Of a stretch of DNA of 27,691 bases, positions 13,655 through 22,943 are shown one piece after another; position 1 is the first letter of the stretch, and every line of letters begins with the position of its first letter. The notes beneath the pieces are model-generated. The model saw nothing but the letters and a program-made list of their open reading frames with translations. It was not told the origin of the DNA and made no database searches. The DNA comes from Flavobacteriales bacterium (GTDB lineage: Bacteria; Bacteroidota; Bacteroidia; Flavobacteriales; BACL11): NCBI GenBank assembly GCA_012960835.1, contig DUAL01000143.1, positions 1-27,691 on the forward strand. Direction: 5' to 3'. A program made the position numbers and the translations under genes.

Positions 13655-14821
13655 ATGGGTTTATTTGATGATAATAAGGTTACTTATGCCGACAAATCGG
13701 ATAAGGATTTAAATAGAGCATATTTTTTGTTCCGCATTATTGGCAAACCATTTGTCACTAAAATCTTCACTTTCCTTTTAAAAGTCTCCATTAAAATTGG
13801 TTTACCAATTAAAGGAATTATAAAGGCTACCATTTACAAGCAATTTTGTGGCGGAACTTCTATTAATGAGAGTCAGCCGACAATAGATAATTTGTGGCAA
13901 TCTGGCATTGGAACCATTTTGAATTTTTCGGCAGAAGGCAAGGAATCAGAAGAAGATTTTACACGAACAAAAGATGAAATAATAGAGACCATTATAAAAG
14001 CAAGCAAATCAGAGAAAATCCCTTTTTCAGTTTTTAAGCCAACTGGAATTACTGCATTCGGTTTATTAGAAAAGCTAAGTAAAAATCAAGCACTTAGTAG
14101 TAAAGAACAAGCCGAAAAAGAAGATTTTTACAGCAGAATAAATGAAATCTGTAAAACCGCATTTGAGCTAAAAGTACCCCTATTTATTGATGCAGAAGAA
14201 AGTTGGATACAAACCGCTATTGATGAAATAGCCAGGGAAATGATGCACAAATTCAACAAGGAAAAAGCTTGGATTTTCAATACCCTTCAGCTATACAGAA
14301 ATGACAGAATTACTTACTTAAAAGAGGTTTTAACTGATGCTGAAAATAATCATTATTTTGTAGGGCTAAAACTAGTAAGAGGCGCCTACCATGGGCAAGA
14401 AATAGAAAGGGCAAATAGGTTAAATTATCCTTGCCCAGTACACAGAAAAAAAGAAGATACGGATAAGGATTACAATTTGGCGCAAAAGTTTTGTGTGGAA
14501 AATATCAATAGAATTTCATTTTGCAGTGCAACGCACAATGAAGAAAGTTCAGCATACCTTACAGAGCTTATTGCCCAGCACAAATTGGATAAAAATGACA
14601 AGCGAATTATTTTTTCGCAACTACTCGGTATGAGTGATCATATATCCTACAATTTGGCAAGAAAAGGATACTATATTACCAAATATGTTCCTTATGGCCC
14701 AGTAAAAGATGTGATACCTTACCTAATTAGGCGAGCTGCTGAAAACACTTCAATCGCAGGACAAATGAACCGTGAACTATCCAATATAATTAAGGAGAAA
14801 AAAAGAAGGAAAAATATTTAG
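13655..14821 (+). CDS. Proline dehydrogenase
   Basis: FAD enzyme oxidising proline to pyrroline-5-carboxylate; the partner dehydrogenase is not in this window. The barrel motifs are present: FIDAEESWIQ, LKLVRGAYHGQEIERA (about 238-253), FCSATHNEES, QLLGMSDHISYNLA and the C-terminal RRAAENTSIAGQM with two Arg at 359-360 that bind the substrate carboxylate. At 388 residues it is a monofunctional enzyme of the length usual in Bacteroidota. A near-match -7 element (TACTTTTA, 13631-13638) precedes it. Its stop overlaps that of the convergent DUF4258-like gene by 3 nt. Confidence 0.93.
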   Translation: MGLFDDNKVTYADKSDKDLNRAYFLFRIIGKPFVTKIFTFLLKVSIKIGLPIKGIIKATIYKQFCGGTSINESQPTIDNLWQSGIGTILNFSAEGKESEEDFTRTKDEIIETIIKASKSEKIPFSVFKPTGITAFGLLEKLSKNQALSSKEQAEKEDFYSRINEICKTAFELKVPLFIDAEESWIQTAIDEIAREMMHKFNKEKAWIFNTLQLYRNDRITYLKEVLTDAENNHYFVGLKLVRGAYHGQEIERANRLNYPCPVHRKKEDTDKDYNLAQKFCVENINRISFCSATHNEESSAYLTELIAQHKLDKNDKRIIFSQLLGMSDHISYNLARKGYYITKYVPYGPVKDVIPYLIRRAAENTSIAGQMNRELSNIIKEKKRRKNI

Positions 14822-15231
14822 AAGTCGCAAACTTCTTTTTCTGTTTTATCGGTAAACCCCATTACTTTAACTGTATTTGCTTTATCACAAAATTCAAAAG
14901 TAACGGAAAGTTCCATTTCGTTTATCATATTCTCAACCACATAGTATTGGCAAGGCCTTTTTTCAGTTTGGCTTTTTTCAAAATTCACTTCCCCTCCTTC
15001 TAATACTTCAAGCAAATCATCTTTTGATAAACTATAATACACCAATTGACATTCCGCTTTTGTGGAAAAAGTGGTGCTATCGTTTTCCAAATGATAAATC
15101 ACTCTTTTGTCCAAACTAAAATAGTCTATGTAAGCATAGAAAGTTTTTTTCATTCTGTTTTCAGGACCCAGTGAGAGGAAAATAATACTGATTAAAGCGC
15201 CAAGCCCGAAAAATAAAAATCTTCTGCCCAT
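14818..15231 (-). CDS. DUF4258-like membrane-anchored protein
   Basis: A 137-residue protein with one N-terminal membrane helix (about 4-22) and a small domain facing the periplasm. The region LSKDDLLEVLEGGEVNFEKSQTEKRPCQYYVVE resembles DUF4258 proteins, which often follow the alanine-dehydrogenase-like gene in Bacteroidota; I rely on pattern memory for this. Three or four Cys (CQLVY, RPCQ, EFCDK, EVCDF) could pair as disulfides. It starts 2 nt after the upstream gene, so it is in the same operon. The function is unknown. Confidence 0.68.
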   Translation of the reverse strand: MGRRFLFFGLGALISIIFLSLGPENRMKKTFYAYIDYFSLDKRVIYHLENDSTTFSTKAECQLVYYSLSKDDLLEVLEGGEVNFEKSQTEKRPCQYYVVENMINEMELSVTFEFCDKANTVKVMGFTDKTEKEVCDF

Positions 15232-15233
15232 AT

Positions 15234-16433
15234 TTACATTATCAAATTCAAATCTTTATAAGGCAAATCGAACATTCTGCCAAGCACAGCATTGGTAAGC
15301 ATTCCTCTGAAAACATAAACCCCTGAACGCAAACCCTCATTCTTTTTTAGATAATCTTCAACCCCTCCTACCATACCCATATTTAGCAAAGTAGGTGCCA
15401 AAATATTACTTATGGCAAAAGTTGCCGTTCTGGAAACTCTGGACGAAATATTCGGCACACAATAATGCACCACATCAAATTTTCGGAAAGTAGGATTTTT
15501 ATGATCGGTTACTTTTGAAGATTCAAAGCAACCACCTTGGTCAATACTTACATCTACAATTACAGCCCCTGACTTCATCTTTTTTACCATTTCTTCACTT
15601 ACCACACAGGGCGTTCTACCCTCATCTGCCCTAAGTGCGCCAATTACAACATCCGCCCTCATCAATGCTTTTTGCAATGCTTTTGGTTGTAAAATGGAAG
15701 TACTTACTCTTTGACTTATAATTTCTTGCAGTCTTCTTAATTTGGTTATGGAACTATCAAAAACCCGAACAGAAGCGCCTAAACCCAATGCTGTTCGGCA
15801 TGCAAATTCACCAACTGTTCCGGCTCCAAGTACTACGACTTCTGTTGGTGAAATCCCACTCACTCCTCCCAGCATCAATCCTTTCCCAGAGTTTACATTG
15901 CTCAAATACTCTGCCGCAATAAGTATTGCTGTATTTCCGGCAATTTCACTAATACTTCTGATTAGAGAAAGAATGCCATTTTCATCTTTTATATATTCGT
16001 AAGCCAGTGCTGTAATTTCACTTTTCAGAAGATGATTAATGTATTTTGTATCTATTGTAGTTAGTTGTAAGGCGGATATTAGTGTCTGCCCTTTATGCAT
16101 CATTTTTATCTCCCCTTTTGTAGGTGGTTCTATTTTAAGGACAATATGTGCCTTGTACACCTGTTCAATATTATAAGCAATTGTTGCTCCAGAATCAGAA
16201 TAATCTTCATCTGAGAAATTAGCATTTACTCCTGCTCCTTTTTCTATCACAATTTTATGCCCATTGCTTACTAATAGTGCTACCGCATCTGGCGATAAAC
16301 TCACCCTGTTTTCCTGATAGGAAATTTCCTTTGGAATACCAATGTAGAGGGATTGGAAATTCTTTTTCACTTCCAGCATTTCTTCTTGTGGCATTAAACT
16401 AGCAAAAGTTGCTATGTTTTTACTTTTTTTCAT
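15234..16433 (-). CDS. ald: Alanine dehydrogenase-like / transhydrogenase-alpha-like protein
   Basis: Member of the alanine dehydrogenase/PntA family. N-terminal IPKEISYQENRVSLSPDAV (34-52) has the substrate-binding Arg. The Rossmann domain has VVVLGAGTVGEFACRTALGLG and VDVSIDQGG with the Asp equivalent to the catalytic Asp270, then HYCVPNISSRVSRTAT. The catalytic His of true Ald (YLHLA in known enzymes) aligns with Gln here (SALQLTT), so alanine oxidation is not assured. Close Bacteroidota relatives share this form as I recall. It is 399 residues, slightly longer than classical Ald (about 370) because of an N-terminal extension (residues 1-30). It overlaps the end of tsaE by 14 nt. Confidence 0.82.
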   Translation of the reverse strand: MKKSKNIATFASLMPQEEMLEVKKNFQSLYIGIPKEISYQENRVSLSPDAVALLVSNGHKIVIEKGAGVNANFSDEDYSDSGATIAYNIEQVYKAHIVLKIEPPTKGEIKMMHKGQTLISALQLTTIDTKYINHLLKSEITALAYEYIKDENGILSLIRSISEIAGNTAILIAAEYLSNVNSGKGLMLGGVSGISPTEVVVLGAGTVGEFACRTALGLGASVRVFDSSITKLRRLQEIISQRVSTSILQPKALQKALMRADVVIGALRADEGRTPCVVSEEMVKKMKSGAVIVDVSIDQGGCFESSKVTDHKNPTFRKFDVVHYCVPNISSRVSRTATFAISNILAPTLLNMGMVGGVEDYLKKNEGLRSGVYVFRGMLTNAVLGRMFDLPYKDLNLIM

Positions 16434-16851
16434 GAGCTAATAAATTAATAATTCGTGCTTCTTTGTCTTTTGTTATTTTTACTTCTATTCTTTCTTTTGG
16501 TAACAATCCCAATGCTTTTTCAGGCCATTCTACAAAACAATAACTATTGGTAAAAAAATATTCTTCATAGCCCAAATCATAAATTTCTTCTACTGATTTT
16601 ACTCTATAAAAATCGAAATGGTAAATGGGCTTTCCTTTTTTATCATGATACTCATTTACAACCGAAAAAGTCGGACTTGTAACAACATCTTGTACATTTA
16701 AGACCTTACAAATTGATTTTATCAGAGTAGTTTTTCCTACTCCCATTTCTCCGAAAAATACAACTTTTTTCTGATTTCCAAAAGCTTCAAGAAGCGCTTT
16801 TGAAATTACATCTAATTCTTTTATCGTTTTAGCATAAAATGTGCTATTCAT
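16420..16851 (-). CDS. tsaE: tRNA t6A synthesis ATPase TsaE
   Basis: Small P-loop ATPase that works with TsaB and TsaD to make threonylcarbamoyladenosine at tRNA position 37. Walker A is GEMGVGKTT within VVFFGEMGVGKTTLIKSI. Family motifs TSPTFSVVNEY, HFDFYRV and the VEWPEK segment are all present. The 143-residue length is normal. It starts 2 nt after porX and runs into ald, so the three look cotranscribed. Confidence 0.95.
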   Translation of the reverse strand: MNSTFYAKTIKELDVISKALLEAFGNQKKVVFFGEMGVGKTTLIKSICKVLNVQDVVTSPTFSVVNEYHDKKGKPIYHFDFYRVKSVEEIYDLGYEEYFFTNSYCFVEWPEKALGLLPKERIEVKITKDKEARIINLLAHEKK

Positions 16852-16853
16852 TA

Positions 16854-18395
16854 TTACTTTGCTTCTAATGTAATGATAGGAATGAGCATTTCCTCCAATG
16901 ATATTCCTCCATGCTGAAATGTATCTTTAAAGTATTGCACAAACTGATTGTAATTATTCTGATAAACAAAGTACATATCCTCTTTAGCAAATAGATATTT
17001 TGTACTTACATTTTGTTGAGGTAAATGATATTCAGCAGGATTATTTACCACCATCACATCCGATTTTATATAATTTAGATTTTTGCCTTGTTTATATCTG
17101 AGGTTAGAATTTACATTTCTATCCCCAATTACCTTTGATGGTCTTTTCACATTAATCGTTCCATGATCGGTAGTAATAATCATTTTTGCACCTTGTTTCG
17201 CAATTTGTTTCATGATATCACGCAAGGGAGAATGCTCAAACCAAGATGCCGTAAGGGAACGATAAGCAGAATCATCTTCCGCCAGTTCTTTAATCATCTT
17301 CATATCAGTCCGAGCATGAGAGAGCATATCCACAAAATTATAGACAATAACATTTAAGTTATTGTGTTTCATATTTCCAATTTGATTCACTACTTTTTTA
17401 CCGTAATCTATATTGGTAATTTTGGAATAGCTCAATTTACAATCTCCATGCCCTAATCTTTGCAACTGATCGCGCAAGAAATCTTCCTCAAACATATTTT
17501 TTCCTCCCTCATCCTCATCATTTTTCCATTTTCCAGGAAAGCGTTTTTCCATTTCTAAAGGAAGTAATCCAGAGAAAATTGCATTTCTGGAATATTGAGT
17601 GGCTGTGGGCAAAATACTATAATAAATTTCTTCCTTTTTTACTCTAAAATCATTTTGAATCATTAGTTCAATAATTTTCCATTGATCGTATCTCAAATTA
17701 TCAATTAGAATAAAATAGAGCGGTTTTTTATCTAGCAAAGGACTGACATTTTTTCTAATTAAATTATGCGAAAGCAATGGGGCATCCACTCCATTTATCC
17801 AACTTTTATAGTTTTCCTTTACAAAACGAAAAAATTGGGTATTTGCCTCTTGTTTTTGCATAGAAAGAATTTCTTCCACACTTTGTTCCCCCGATTTTTC
17901 AATTTCTAACTCCCAAAAAGTAAGTTTTTTGAAAATATCTATCCACTCCTGTTTGCTTAAACTCTCAGAAAGACGCATCCCAATGTTTCTGAACTCTTGT
18001 TGGTAGTTCATGGTGGTGCGCTCGCCAACCAGGCGTTTACTATCAATATTCTTTTTTATGGAAAGTAATATCTGATTTGGATTTACTGGCTTTATTAAAT
18101 AATCAGATATTTTTGAACCAATTGCCTCCTCCATTATGCTTTCTTCCTCACTTTTTGTTATCATGATAATCGGAATATTTGGCCTAATTGCTTTCATTTT
18201 TACAAGCGTTTCTAATCCGGTAAATCCTGGCATATTTTCATCTAAAAATACCAAATCGAAAATGCTTTCATTAAACCTATCTAATGCCTCATCCCCACTT
18301 TTAGCCGTTACAACCGTGTATCCCTTTTGTTCCAAGAATATAATGTGAGGTTTCAATATATCTATCTCATCATCTGCCCAAAGTATTCTAATCAT
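16854..18395 (-). CDS. porX: PorX-type response regulator with PglZ domain
   Basis: Response regulator that controls the type IX secretion system and gliding genes in Bacteroidota, working with PorY and sigma factor SigP. The receiver domain (1-120) has ADDE (7-10), phospho-acceptor Asp52 in FLDENMPG, Thr in MITKSEEE, and Lys102 in LIKPVNP. A linker leads to the PglZ domain (about 200-510) of the alkaline-phosphatase superfamily, with LIDNLRYDQW and IITTDHGTINV as metal-site segments. PglZ domains in PorX have been shown to have phosphodiesterase activity. The 513-residue length matches. A T9SS-sorted protein at the window end agrees with an active secretion system. Confidence 0.93.
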   Translation of the reverse strand: MIRILWADDEIDILKPHIIFLEQKGYTVVTAKSGDEALDRFNESIFDLVFLDENMPGFTGLETLVKMKAIRPNIPIIMITKSEEESIMEEAIGSKISDYLIKPVNPNQILLSIKKNIDSKRLVGERTTMNYQQEFRNIGMRLSESLSKQEWIDIFKKLTFWELEIEKSGEQSVEEILSMQKQEANTQFFRFVKENYKSWINGVDAPLLSHNLIRKNVSPLLDKKPLYFILIDNLRYDQWKIIELMIQNDFRVKKEEIYYSILPTATQYSRNAIFSGLLPLEMEKRFPGKWKNDEDEGGKNMFEEDFLRDQLQRLGHGDCKLSYSKITNIDYGKKVVNQIGNMKHNNLNVIVYNFVDMLSHARTDMKMIKELAEDDSAYRSLTASWFEHSPLRDIMKQIAKQGAKMIITTDHGTINVKRPSKVIGDRNVNSNLRYKQGKNLNYIKSDVMVVNNPAEYHLPQQNVSTKYLFAKEDMYFVYQNNYNQFVQYFKDTFQHGGISLEEMLIPIITLEAK

Positions 18396-18448
18396 ATTTT
18401 ATTACTTTATATTTTACAAAAATTAAAAAAAATCCGTTATTTGCCTAT

Positions 18449-19681
18449 ATGCTTTCAAGAAAAAAAGATAAAATTATAAACGACCCAATTTACGGATTCG
18501 TACATTTAGAAAAAGGTATTATTCTTGAGCTTATTGAACATCCCTTTTTTCAAAGATTAAGAAGAATATCGCAATTAGGACTTTCCTATTTGGTTTATCC
18601 TGGAGCTTATCATACTCGTTTCCATCACGCAATTGGTTGTATTTTTTTAATGAATAAAGCCATTGACCAAATCAGAAAAAAAGGACATTCTATAACAGGC
18701 AAAGAGGCTCAGGCCGTTTGCATTGCTATTTTGTTGCACGATATTGGGCATGGTCCTTTTTCACATGCATTGGAAAAAAGTATTGTCGGAAATATAACTC
18801 ATGAAACGCTTTCTCTGCTTTTTATGCAAGGTCTTAATAAGCAATTTAAGGGGAAATTAACCTTAGCCATTCAGATTTTTAAGGATGAGTACAAAAAAAG
18901 ATTTTTGCATCAATTGGTGTCAAGCCAATTAGATATGGATAGATTAGATTATTTAAAACGAGATAGTTTTTATTCTGGAGTGCAAGAAGGCATAATTGGA
19001 ACCGAGCGAATTATAAATATGCTAAATGTAGTAGATGATCATTTAGTAATTGAAGAAAAAGGCATCTATTCTATTGAAAAGTTTCTAATAGCTAGAAGAT
19101 TGATGTATTGGCAGGTTTACTTGCATAAAACCGTCCTTTCTGCTGAAAACACCCTTATTAAAATACTGAAAAGAGCAAAAGAACTAATAAGTGACGGTAA
19201 AGAAGTTTTTACAACTCCTGCCCTATTTTTCTTTTTAGAAAAAAAATGCACAAAAAAGGATTTTGAGAATAACCCTGATATTTTACACCAATTTGCAAAA
19301 TTGGACGACTATGATATTATTTCTGCATTAAAACAATGGCAAAATCATAATGATTTTGTGCTCTCTACTCTTTCTAAGAATATTATAAATCGGCAACTCT
19401 TAAAGATAGAAATTCAAAATAAACCATTCTCTCAAAAAGCAATATTTGATACAAGAACAGCAGTAATGAAAAAATTAAATCTGAATAAAGAGGAAGTTGA
19501 TTATTTTGTTTTTTCTGACAAAGTGAGTAATAGTGCCTATAATTATGAAAAAGCAAAAATTAATATTTTGATGAAAGATGGAAGTATTAAAGAATTAAAA
19601 GATGCCTCCGATCAGTTGTTAAGTGAAATAATATCCAGGAAAGTAAATAAATTTTTCCTTTGTTATCCTGATTTAAGATAA
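18449..19681 (+). CDS. HD superfamily phosphohydrolase
   Basis: Metal-dependent phosphohydrolase of the dGTPase/COG1078 type. The opening KIINDPIYGFVHLE and RLRRISQLG are family marks. The metal ligands are in FHHAIG, in LHDIGHGPFSHALE (His97-Asp98 in the HD pair) and in SSQLDMDRLDYLKRDS with its downstream Asp. The substrate is probably a nucleotide, but it is not fixed by sequence. At 410 residues the length is normal. It sits between porX (divergent) and lpxD, a neighbourhood seen in other Bacteroidota. A near-match -7 element (GTTATTTG, 18436-18443) ends 5 nt before the ATG. Confidence 0.9.
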   Translation: MLSRKKDKIINDPIYGFVHLEKGIILELIEHPFFQRLRRISQLGLSYLVYPGAYHTRFHHAIGCIFLMNKAIDQIRKKGHSITGKEAQAVCIAILLHDIGHGPFSHALEKSIVGNITHETLSLLFMQGLNKQFKGKLTLAIQIFKDEYKKRFLHQLVSSQLDMDRLDYLKRDSFYSGVQEGIIGTERIINMLNVVDDHLVIEEKGIYSIEKFLIARRLMYWQVYLHKTVLSAENTLIKILKRAKELISDGKEVFTTPALFFFLEKKCTKKDFENNPDILHQFAKLDDYDIISALKQWQNHNDFVLSTLSKNIINRQLLKIEIQNKPFSQKAIFDTRTAVMKKLNLNKEEVDYFVFSDKVSNSAYNYEKAKINILMKDGSIKELKDASDQLLSEIISRKVNKFFLCYPDLR

Positions 19682-19699
19682 AAATAAAATAAGAATTGT

Positions 19700-19707
19700 T
19701 AAATTTG
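19700..19707 (+). promoter_or_regulatory. Putative lpxD promoter -7 element
   Basis: TAAATTTG matches TAnnTTTG exactly and ends 5 nt before the lpxD ATG, implying a leaderless or near-leaderless transcript. No clear -33 TTG is seen at the standard distance. It would give the lipid A genes a start independent of the HD gene. Confidence 0.5.
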
Positions 19708-19712
19708 CAGCC

Positions 19713-20759
19713 ATGAAGTTTACAGCTAAACAAATAGCAGAAATCCTAAATGGGAAAATTATCGGAAATCCTGAGTCGGTGGTATATTCATTGGCAAAAA
19801 TTGAAGAAGGGGAAAAGGGAGATTTATGTTTTTTGGCAAATAAAAAATACACGCCATTTATTTATACAACAAAAGCCTCAGTTGTAATTGTAAATAAGGA
19901 TTTCGAATCAGAAAATAATATTACAGCTACTCTTATTGTTGTGGAGGATGCTTACCATAGTTTTAGTCAGTTATTGGAAGTCTACAACAACATGAAAAAT
20001 GACAAAGAAGGAATTGATGAGCAGTCAAAAATTGAGAAATCTGCTGAGTTAGGAAAAAAGGTTTTTGTTGGTGCATTTAGTTATATTGGTGAAAATGTAA
20101 AAATAGGAAAGAATGTTAAGATTTATCCGAATTGTTTTATTGGCGAAAATGTACATATTGCAGATAATAGCATTCTGTACTCTAGCGTGAAAATATACCA
20201 TGATTGCAAAATTGGAAAAGATAATATTCTGCATTCTGGAGTGGTAATTGGAGGAGATGGTTTTGGTTTTTCTCCTGATAATAAAAACCAATTCAACAAA
20301 ATTGCACAAATAGGAAATGTGGTGCTAAAAGATGATATTGAAGTTGGTGCAAACACAACAATTGATCGTGCAACTATAGGCTCAACTATTATTGGAAATG
20401 GCGTAAAATTGGACAATTTAATACAAATTGCCCATAATGTGGAGATTGGAGAGAATACAGTAATTGCATCACAAGCAGGAATTGCTGGCTCAACAAAAAT
20501 TGGGAAAAACTGCATGATAGGGGGGCAATGTGCAATTGTTGGTCATATTACAATTGCTGATGGAGTAAAAATTGCTGGACAAAGTGGAGTTGCATCAAGT
20601 ATTACTGAAAAAGGGAAAATTGTGCAGGGTCCTATGGCTTTTGACATAAGAGATTTCCAAAGATCCTATATTGTATTCAAAAAACTTCCTGAAATATATA
20701 AAACAATTTCAGAAATAAAAAAAGCGTTTTTATTAGATGAAAGAAGTAAAAATGAGTGA
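19713..20759 (+). CDS. lpxD: UDP-3-O-acylglucosamine N-acyltransferase
   Basis: Third step of lipid A synthesis: adds the N-linked 3-hydroxyacyl chain from acyl-ACP. The N-terminal domain (1-100) binds uridine. The middle is a left-handed beta helix made of hexapeptide repeats (IGENVKIGKNVKIYPN and many more). The catalytic His241 is in IAHNVEIGENTVI, and the GGDGFGF segment is typical of LpxD. A C-terminal helix (KLPEIYKTISEIKKA) follows. The 348-residue length is usual. The last 8 nt overlap lpxC-fabZ. Confidence 0.96.
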   Translation: MKFTAKQIAEILNGKIIGNPESVVYSLAKIEEGEKGDLCFLANKKYTPFIYTTKASVVIVNKDFESENNITATLIVVEDAYHSFSQLLEVYNNMKNDKEGIDEQSKIEKSAELGKKVFVGAFSYIGENVKIGKNVKIYPNCFIGENVHIADNSILYSSVKIYHDCKIGKDNILHSGVVIGGDGFGFSPDNKNQFNKIAQIGNVVLKDDIEVGANTTIDRATIGSTIIGNGVKLDNLIQIAHNVEIGENTVIASQAGIAGSTKIGKNCMIGGQCAIVGHITIADGVKIAGQSGVASSITEKGKIVQGPMAFDIRDFQRSYIVFKKLPEIYKTISEIKKAFLLDERSKNE

Positions 20760-22146
20760 AAAACAAAAAACCATAAAACAAAGTATTTCCATAAGTGGAG
20801 TTGGGCTTCACACTGGTGTGGAAAGCACTATCACTTTTGTTCCTACAGAAGAAGATTTTGGCATTAAGTTTCAAAGAACAGATTTAGAAAACAAACCAAT
20901 TATTGAAGCAGATGTCGATTTAGTAGTACACACCAACAGAGGAACAAATATTGAAAAAAATGGAGTCAGTATTCATACTACCGAGCATGTTTTAGCGGCT
21001 ATTGCAGGTGCGCAAATTGATAATTTACTTATTAAAATTAATGCATGTGAAATGCCTATTTTAGATGGTAGTGCAATAGAGTTTACTAATGCCTTAAAAA
21101 AAGCTGGGATTAAAAACCAAGAAAAAGATAAAACCTATTTTCAAGTAAAACGAAAAATAGCGTATAAAGATGAAAATACTGGAAGCGAAATAAGTATTAC
21201 TCCATCTGATAAACTTAAAATTTCTGTTGAAATTGATTATAACTCAACTACTTTGCAAAAACAGGATAGTGTTTTGGAAGATATCTCAGAATTTGAAACT
21301 GAATTTTCTTCATCACGAACTTTTTGTTTTTTGCACGAATTGGATGAATTACTAAAAAATAATTTAATAAAAGGAGGGGATATAAATAATGCAATTGTAA
21401 TTGTTGATAGAGATGTAGATGAAAAAGAACTTGTTGAACTTGCCAAAACCTTTAAGAAAGAGAACATTGCTGTGCAAAAAAAGGGAATTTTAAATAACCT
21501 AGAACTCAGATACAAAAACGAACCGGCAAGACACAAACTATTGGATGTAATTGGTGATTTAACTCTGATAGGGAAAAATATAAAAGGACATGTTATTGCA
21601 AAAAAACCAGGACACACCAGCAATATTGCTTTTGCAAAAAAAATTAAAGAAATTATGAGACAAGAAATGAGAAACACAGCCCCAGAAATTGATTTCAGTA
21701 CAGCCCCACTATATGATAAAAATAAAATCAAAACGATTTTACCTCACCGTGAACCTTTCCTATTTATTGATGAGATAAGGGAACTTGGCTCTGATTATAT
21801 TATTGGAACAAAATTTGTTAAGGAGGGAGAGGATTATTTTAAAGGTCATTTTCCAGGGGAGCCAGTTATGCCTGGAGTATTACAGTTGGAAACCATGGCG
21901 CAAGCGGGTGGGGTTTTACTTTTAAGCACAGTAGATAATCCTGATGATTATTTAACTTTCTTTATGAAAATTGATAATGCAAAATTTAAAAAGAAAGTAG
22001 TGCCAGGCGATACCATTATTTTCAGATTAAACCTAATTTCACCTATCAGAAGAGGGCTTTGCCATATGCATGGCAAGGGTTTTGTAGATGGAAAAATAGT
22101 AGTAGAAGGCGATTTATTAGCTCAAATTGCACCAAAAAAACAATAA
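20752..22146 (+). CDS. lpxC-fabZ: Bifunctional LpxC deacetylase / FabZ dehydratase
   Basis: Fusion typical of Bacteroidota. Residues 1-305 are the zinc deacetylase committing UDP-3-O-acyl-GlcNAc to lipid A: zinc ligands His79 (TTEHVLA), His261 and Asp265 (RHKLLDVIGDL), and general acid His288 (GHTSNIAF). Residues about 320-464 are the 3-hydroxyacyl-ACP dehydratase: LPHREPFLFIDEI, the hot-dog active site GHFPGEPVMPGVLQLE with His366 and Glu380. Joining the enzymes may balance the shared 3-hydroxyacyl-ACP pool between lipid A and fatty acids. ATG 20752 is preferred over 20737, because it gives the usual MSxKQKTI opening with an 8-nt ATGAGTGA overlap with lpxD. Confidence 0.96.
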   Translation: MSEKQKTIKQSISISGVGLHTGVESTITFVPTEEDFGIKFQRTDLENKPIIEADVDLVVHTNRGTNIEKNGVSIHTTEHVLAAIAGAQIDNLLIKINACEMPILDGSAIEFTNALKKAGIKNQEKDKTYFQVKRKIAYKDENTGSEISITPSDKLKISVEIDYNSTTLQKQDSVLEDISEFETEFSSSRTFCFLHELDELLKNNLIKGGDINNAIVIVDRDVDEKELVELAKTFKKENIAVQKKGILNNLELRYKNEPARHKLLDVIGDLTLIGKNIKGHVIAKKPGHTSNIAFAKKIKEIMRQEMRNTAPEIDFSTAPLYDKNKIKTILPHREPFLFIDEIRELGSDYIIGTKFVKEGEDYFKGHFPGEPVMPGVLQLETMAQAGGVLLLSTVDNPDDYLTFFMKIDNAKFKKKVVPGDTIIFRLNLISPIRRGLCHMHGKGFVDGKIVVEGDLLAQIAPKKQ

Positions 22147-22148
22147 TT

Positions 22149-22931
22149 ATGCATCAACCATTATCTTATGTACATCCTGGCGCAAAAATTGCCAACAATG
22201 TAGTTATTGAGCCATTTGTTACGATTGACAAAAATGTAACTATTGGAAAAGGGAGTTGGATTGGCTCGAATGTTACCGTAATGGAAGGGGCTACAATAGG
22301 TGAAAATTGCAGAATATTTCCTGGTGCTGTAATTTCGGCAATACCACAAGATTTAAAGTTTGGTGGAGAAAAATCGGAAGTTATAATAGGAGATAATACT
22401 ACCATCAGAGAATGTGTAACGATAAACAGAGGAACAAAAGCAACTGGAAAAACAGAAATAGGAAACAATTGTTTACTAATGGCTTACTGCCATGTTGCAC
22501 ATGATTGCTACATTGGCAATAATTGCATTATTGTAAATGGAGTAGCGCTTGGTGGGCACATTACTATTGGGGATTGGGTGATTATTGGAGGGCTTTCAGC
22601 TATTCATCAGTTTGTGCATATTGGTTCACATGCCATGATTTCTGGTGGAGCTTTGGTAAGGAAAGATGTCCCTCCTTTTGTAAAAGCAGCCCGGGAGCCA
22701 CTTTCTTTTGTCGGTATTAATTCTATTGGTCTGAGAAGAAGAGGATTTAAGGATGAGAAAATTCAGGAGATTCAGAATATTTATAGAATTCTATTTCAAT
22801 CTAATAAAAACACTACCCAAGCAATTGCAAAAATAGAAGCCGAATTACCGGCTTCTCCTGAAAAGGATAATATTATCTCCTTCATTCAGAATTCTGGCAG
22901 AGGGATAATGAAGGGATATATTCAAAATTAA
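22149..22931 (+). CDS. lpxA: UDP-GlcNAc O-acyltransferase
   Basis: First step of lipid A synthesis: transfers 3-hydroxyacyl from ACP to UDP-GlcNAc. It is a left-handed beta helix of hexapeptide repeats (VHPGAKIANNVVIEPFV and on), with the active-site segment AYCHVAHDCYIGNN including the catalytic His. The C-terminal helical part has GLRRRGFKDEKIQEIQNIYR. ATG 22149 gives 260 residues, the standard length. The frame extends 30 codons upstream, but that part is inside lpxC-fabZ and reads as antipattern. It begins 2 nt after the lpxC-fabZ stop. Confidence 0.96.
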   Translation: MHQPLSYVHPGAKIANNVVIEPFVTIDKNVTIGKGSWIGSNVTVMEGATIGENCRIFPGAVISAIPQDLKFGGEKSEVIIGDNTTIRECVTINRGTKATGKTEIGNNCLLMAYCHVAHDCYIGNNCIIVNGVALGGHITIGDWVIIGGLSAIHQFVHIGSHAMISGGALVRKDVPPFVKAAREPLSFVGINSIGLRRRGFKDEKIQEIQNIYRILFQSNKNTTQAIAKIEAELPASPEKDNIISFIQNSGRGIMKGYIQN

Positions 22932-22943
22932 AAAGAAAAAGAT

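Noticed and set aside
22059..22148. 30-codon N-terminal extension of lpxA
   Set aside because: It lies inside lpxC-fabZ in another frame, and the ATG at 22149 gives the standard 260-residue LpxA.
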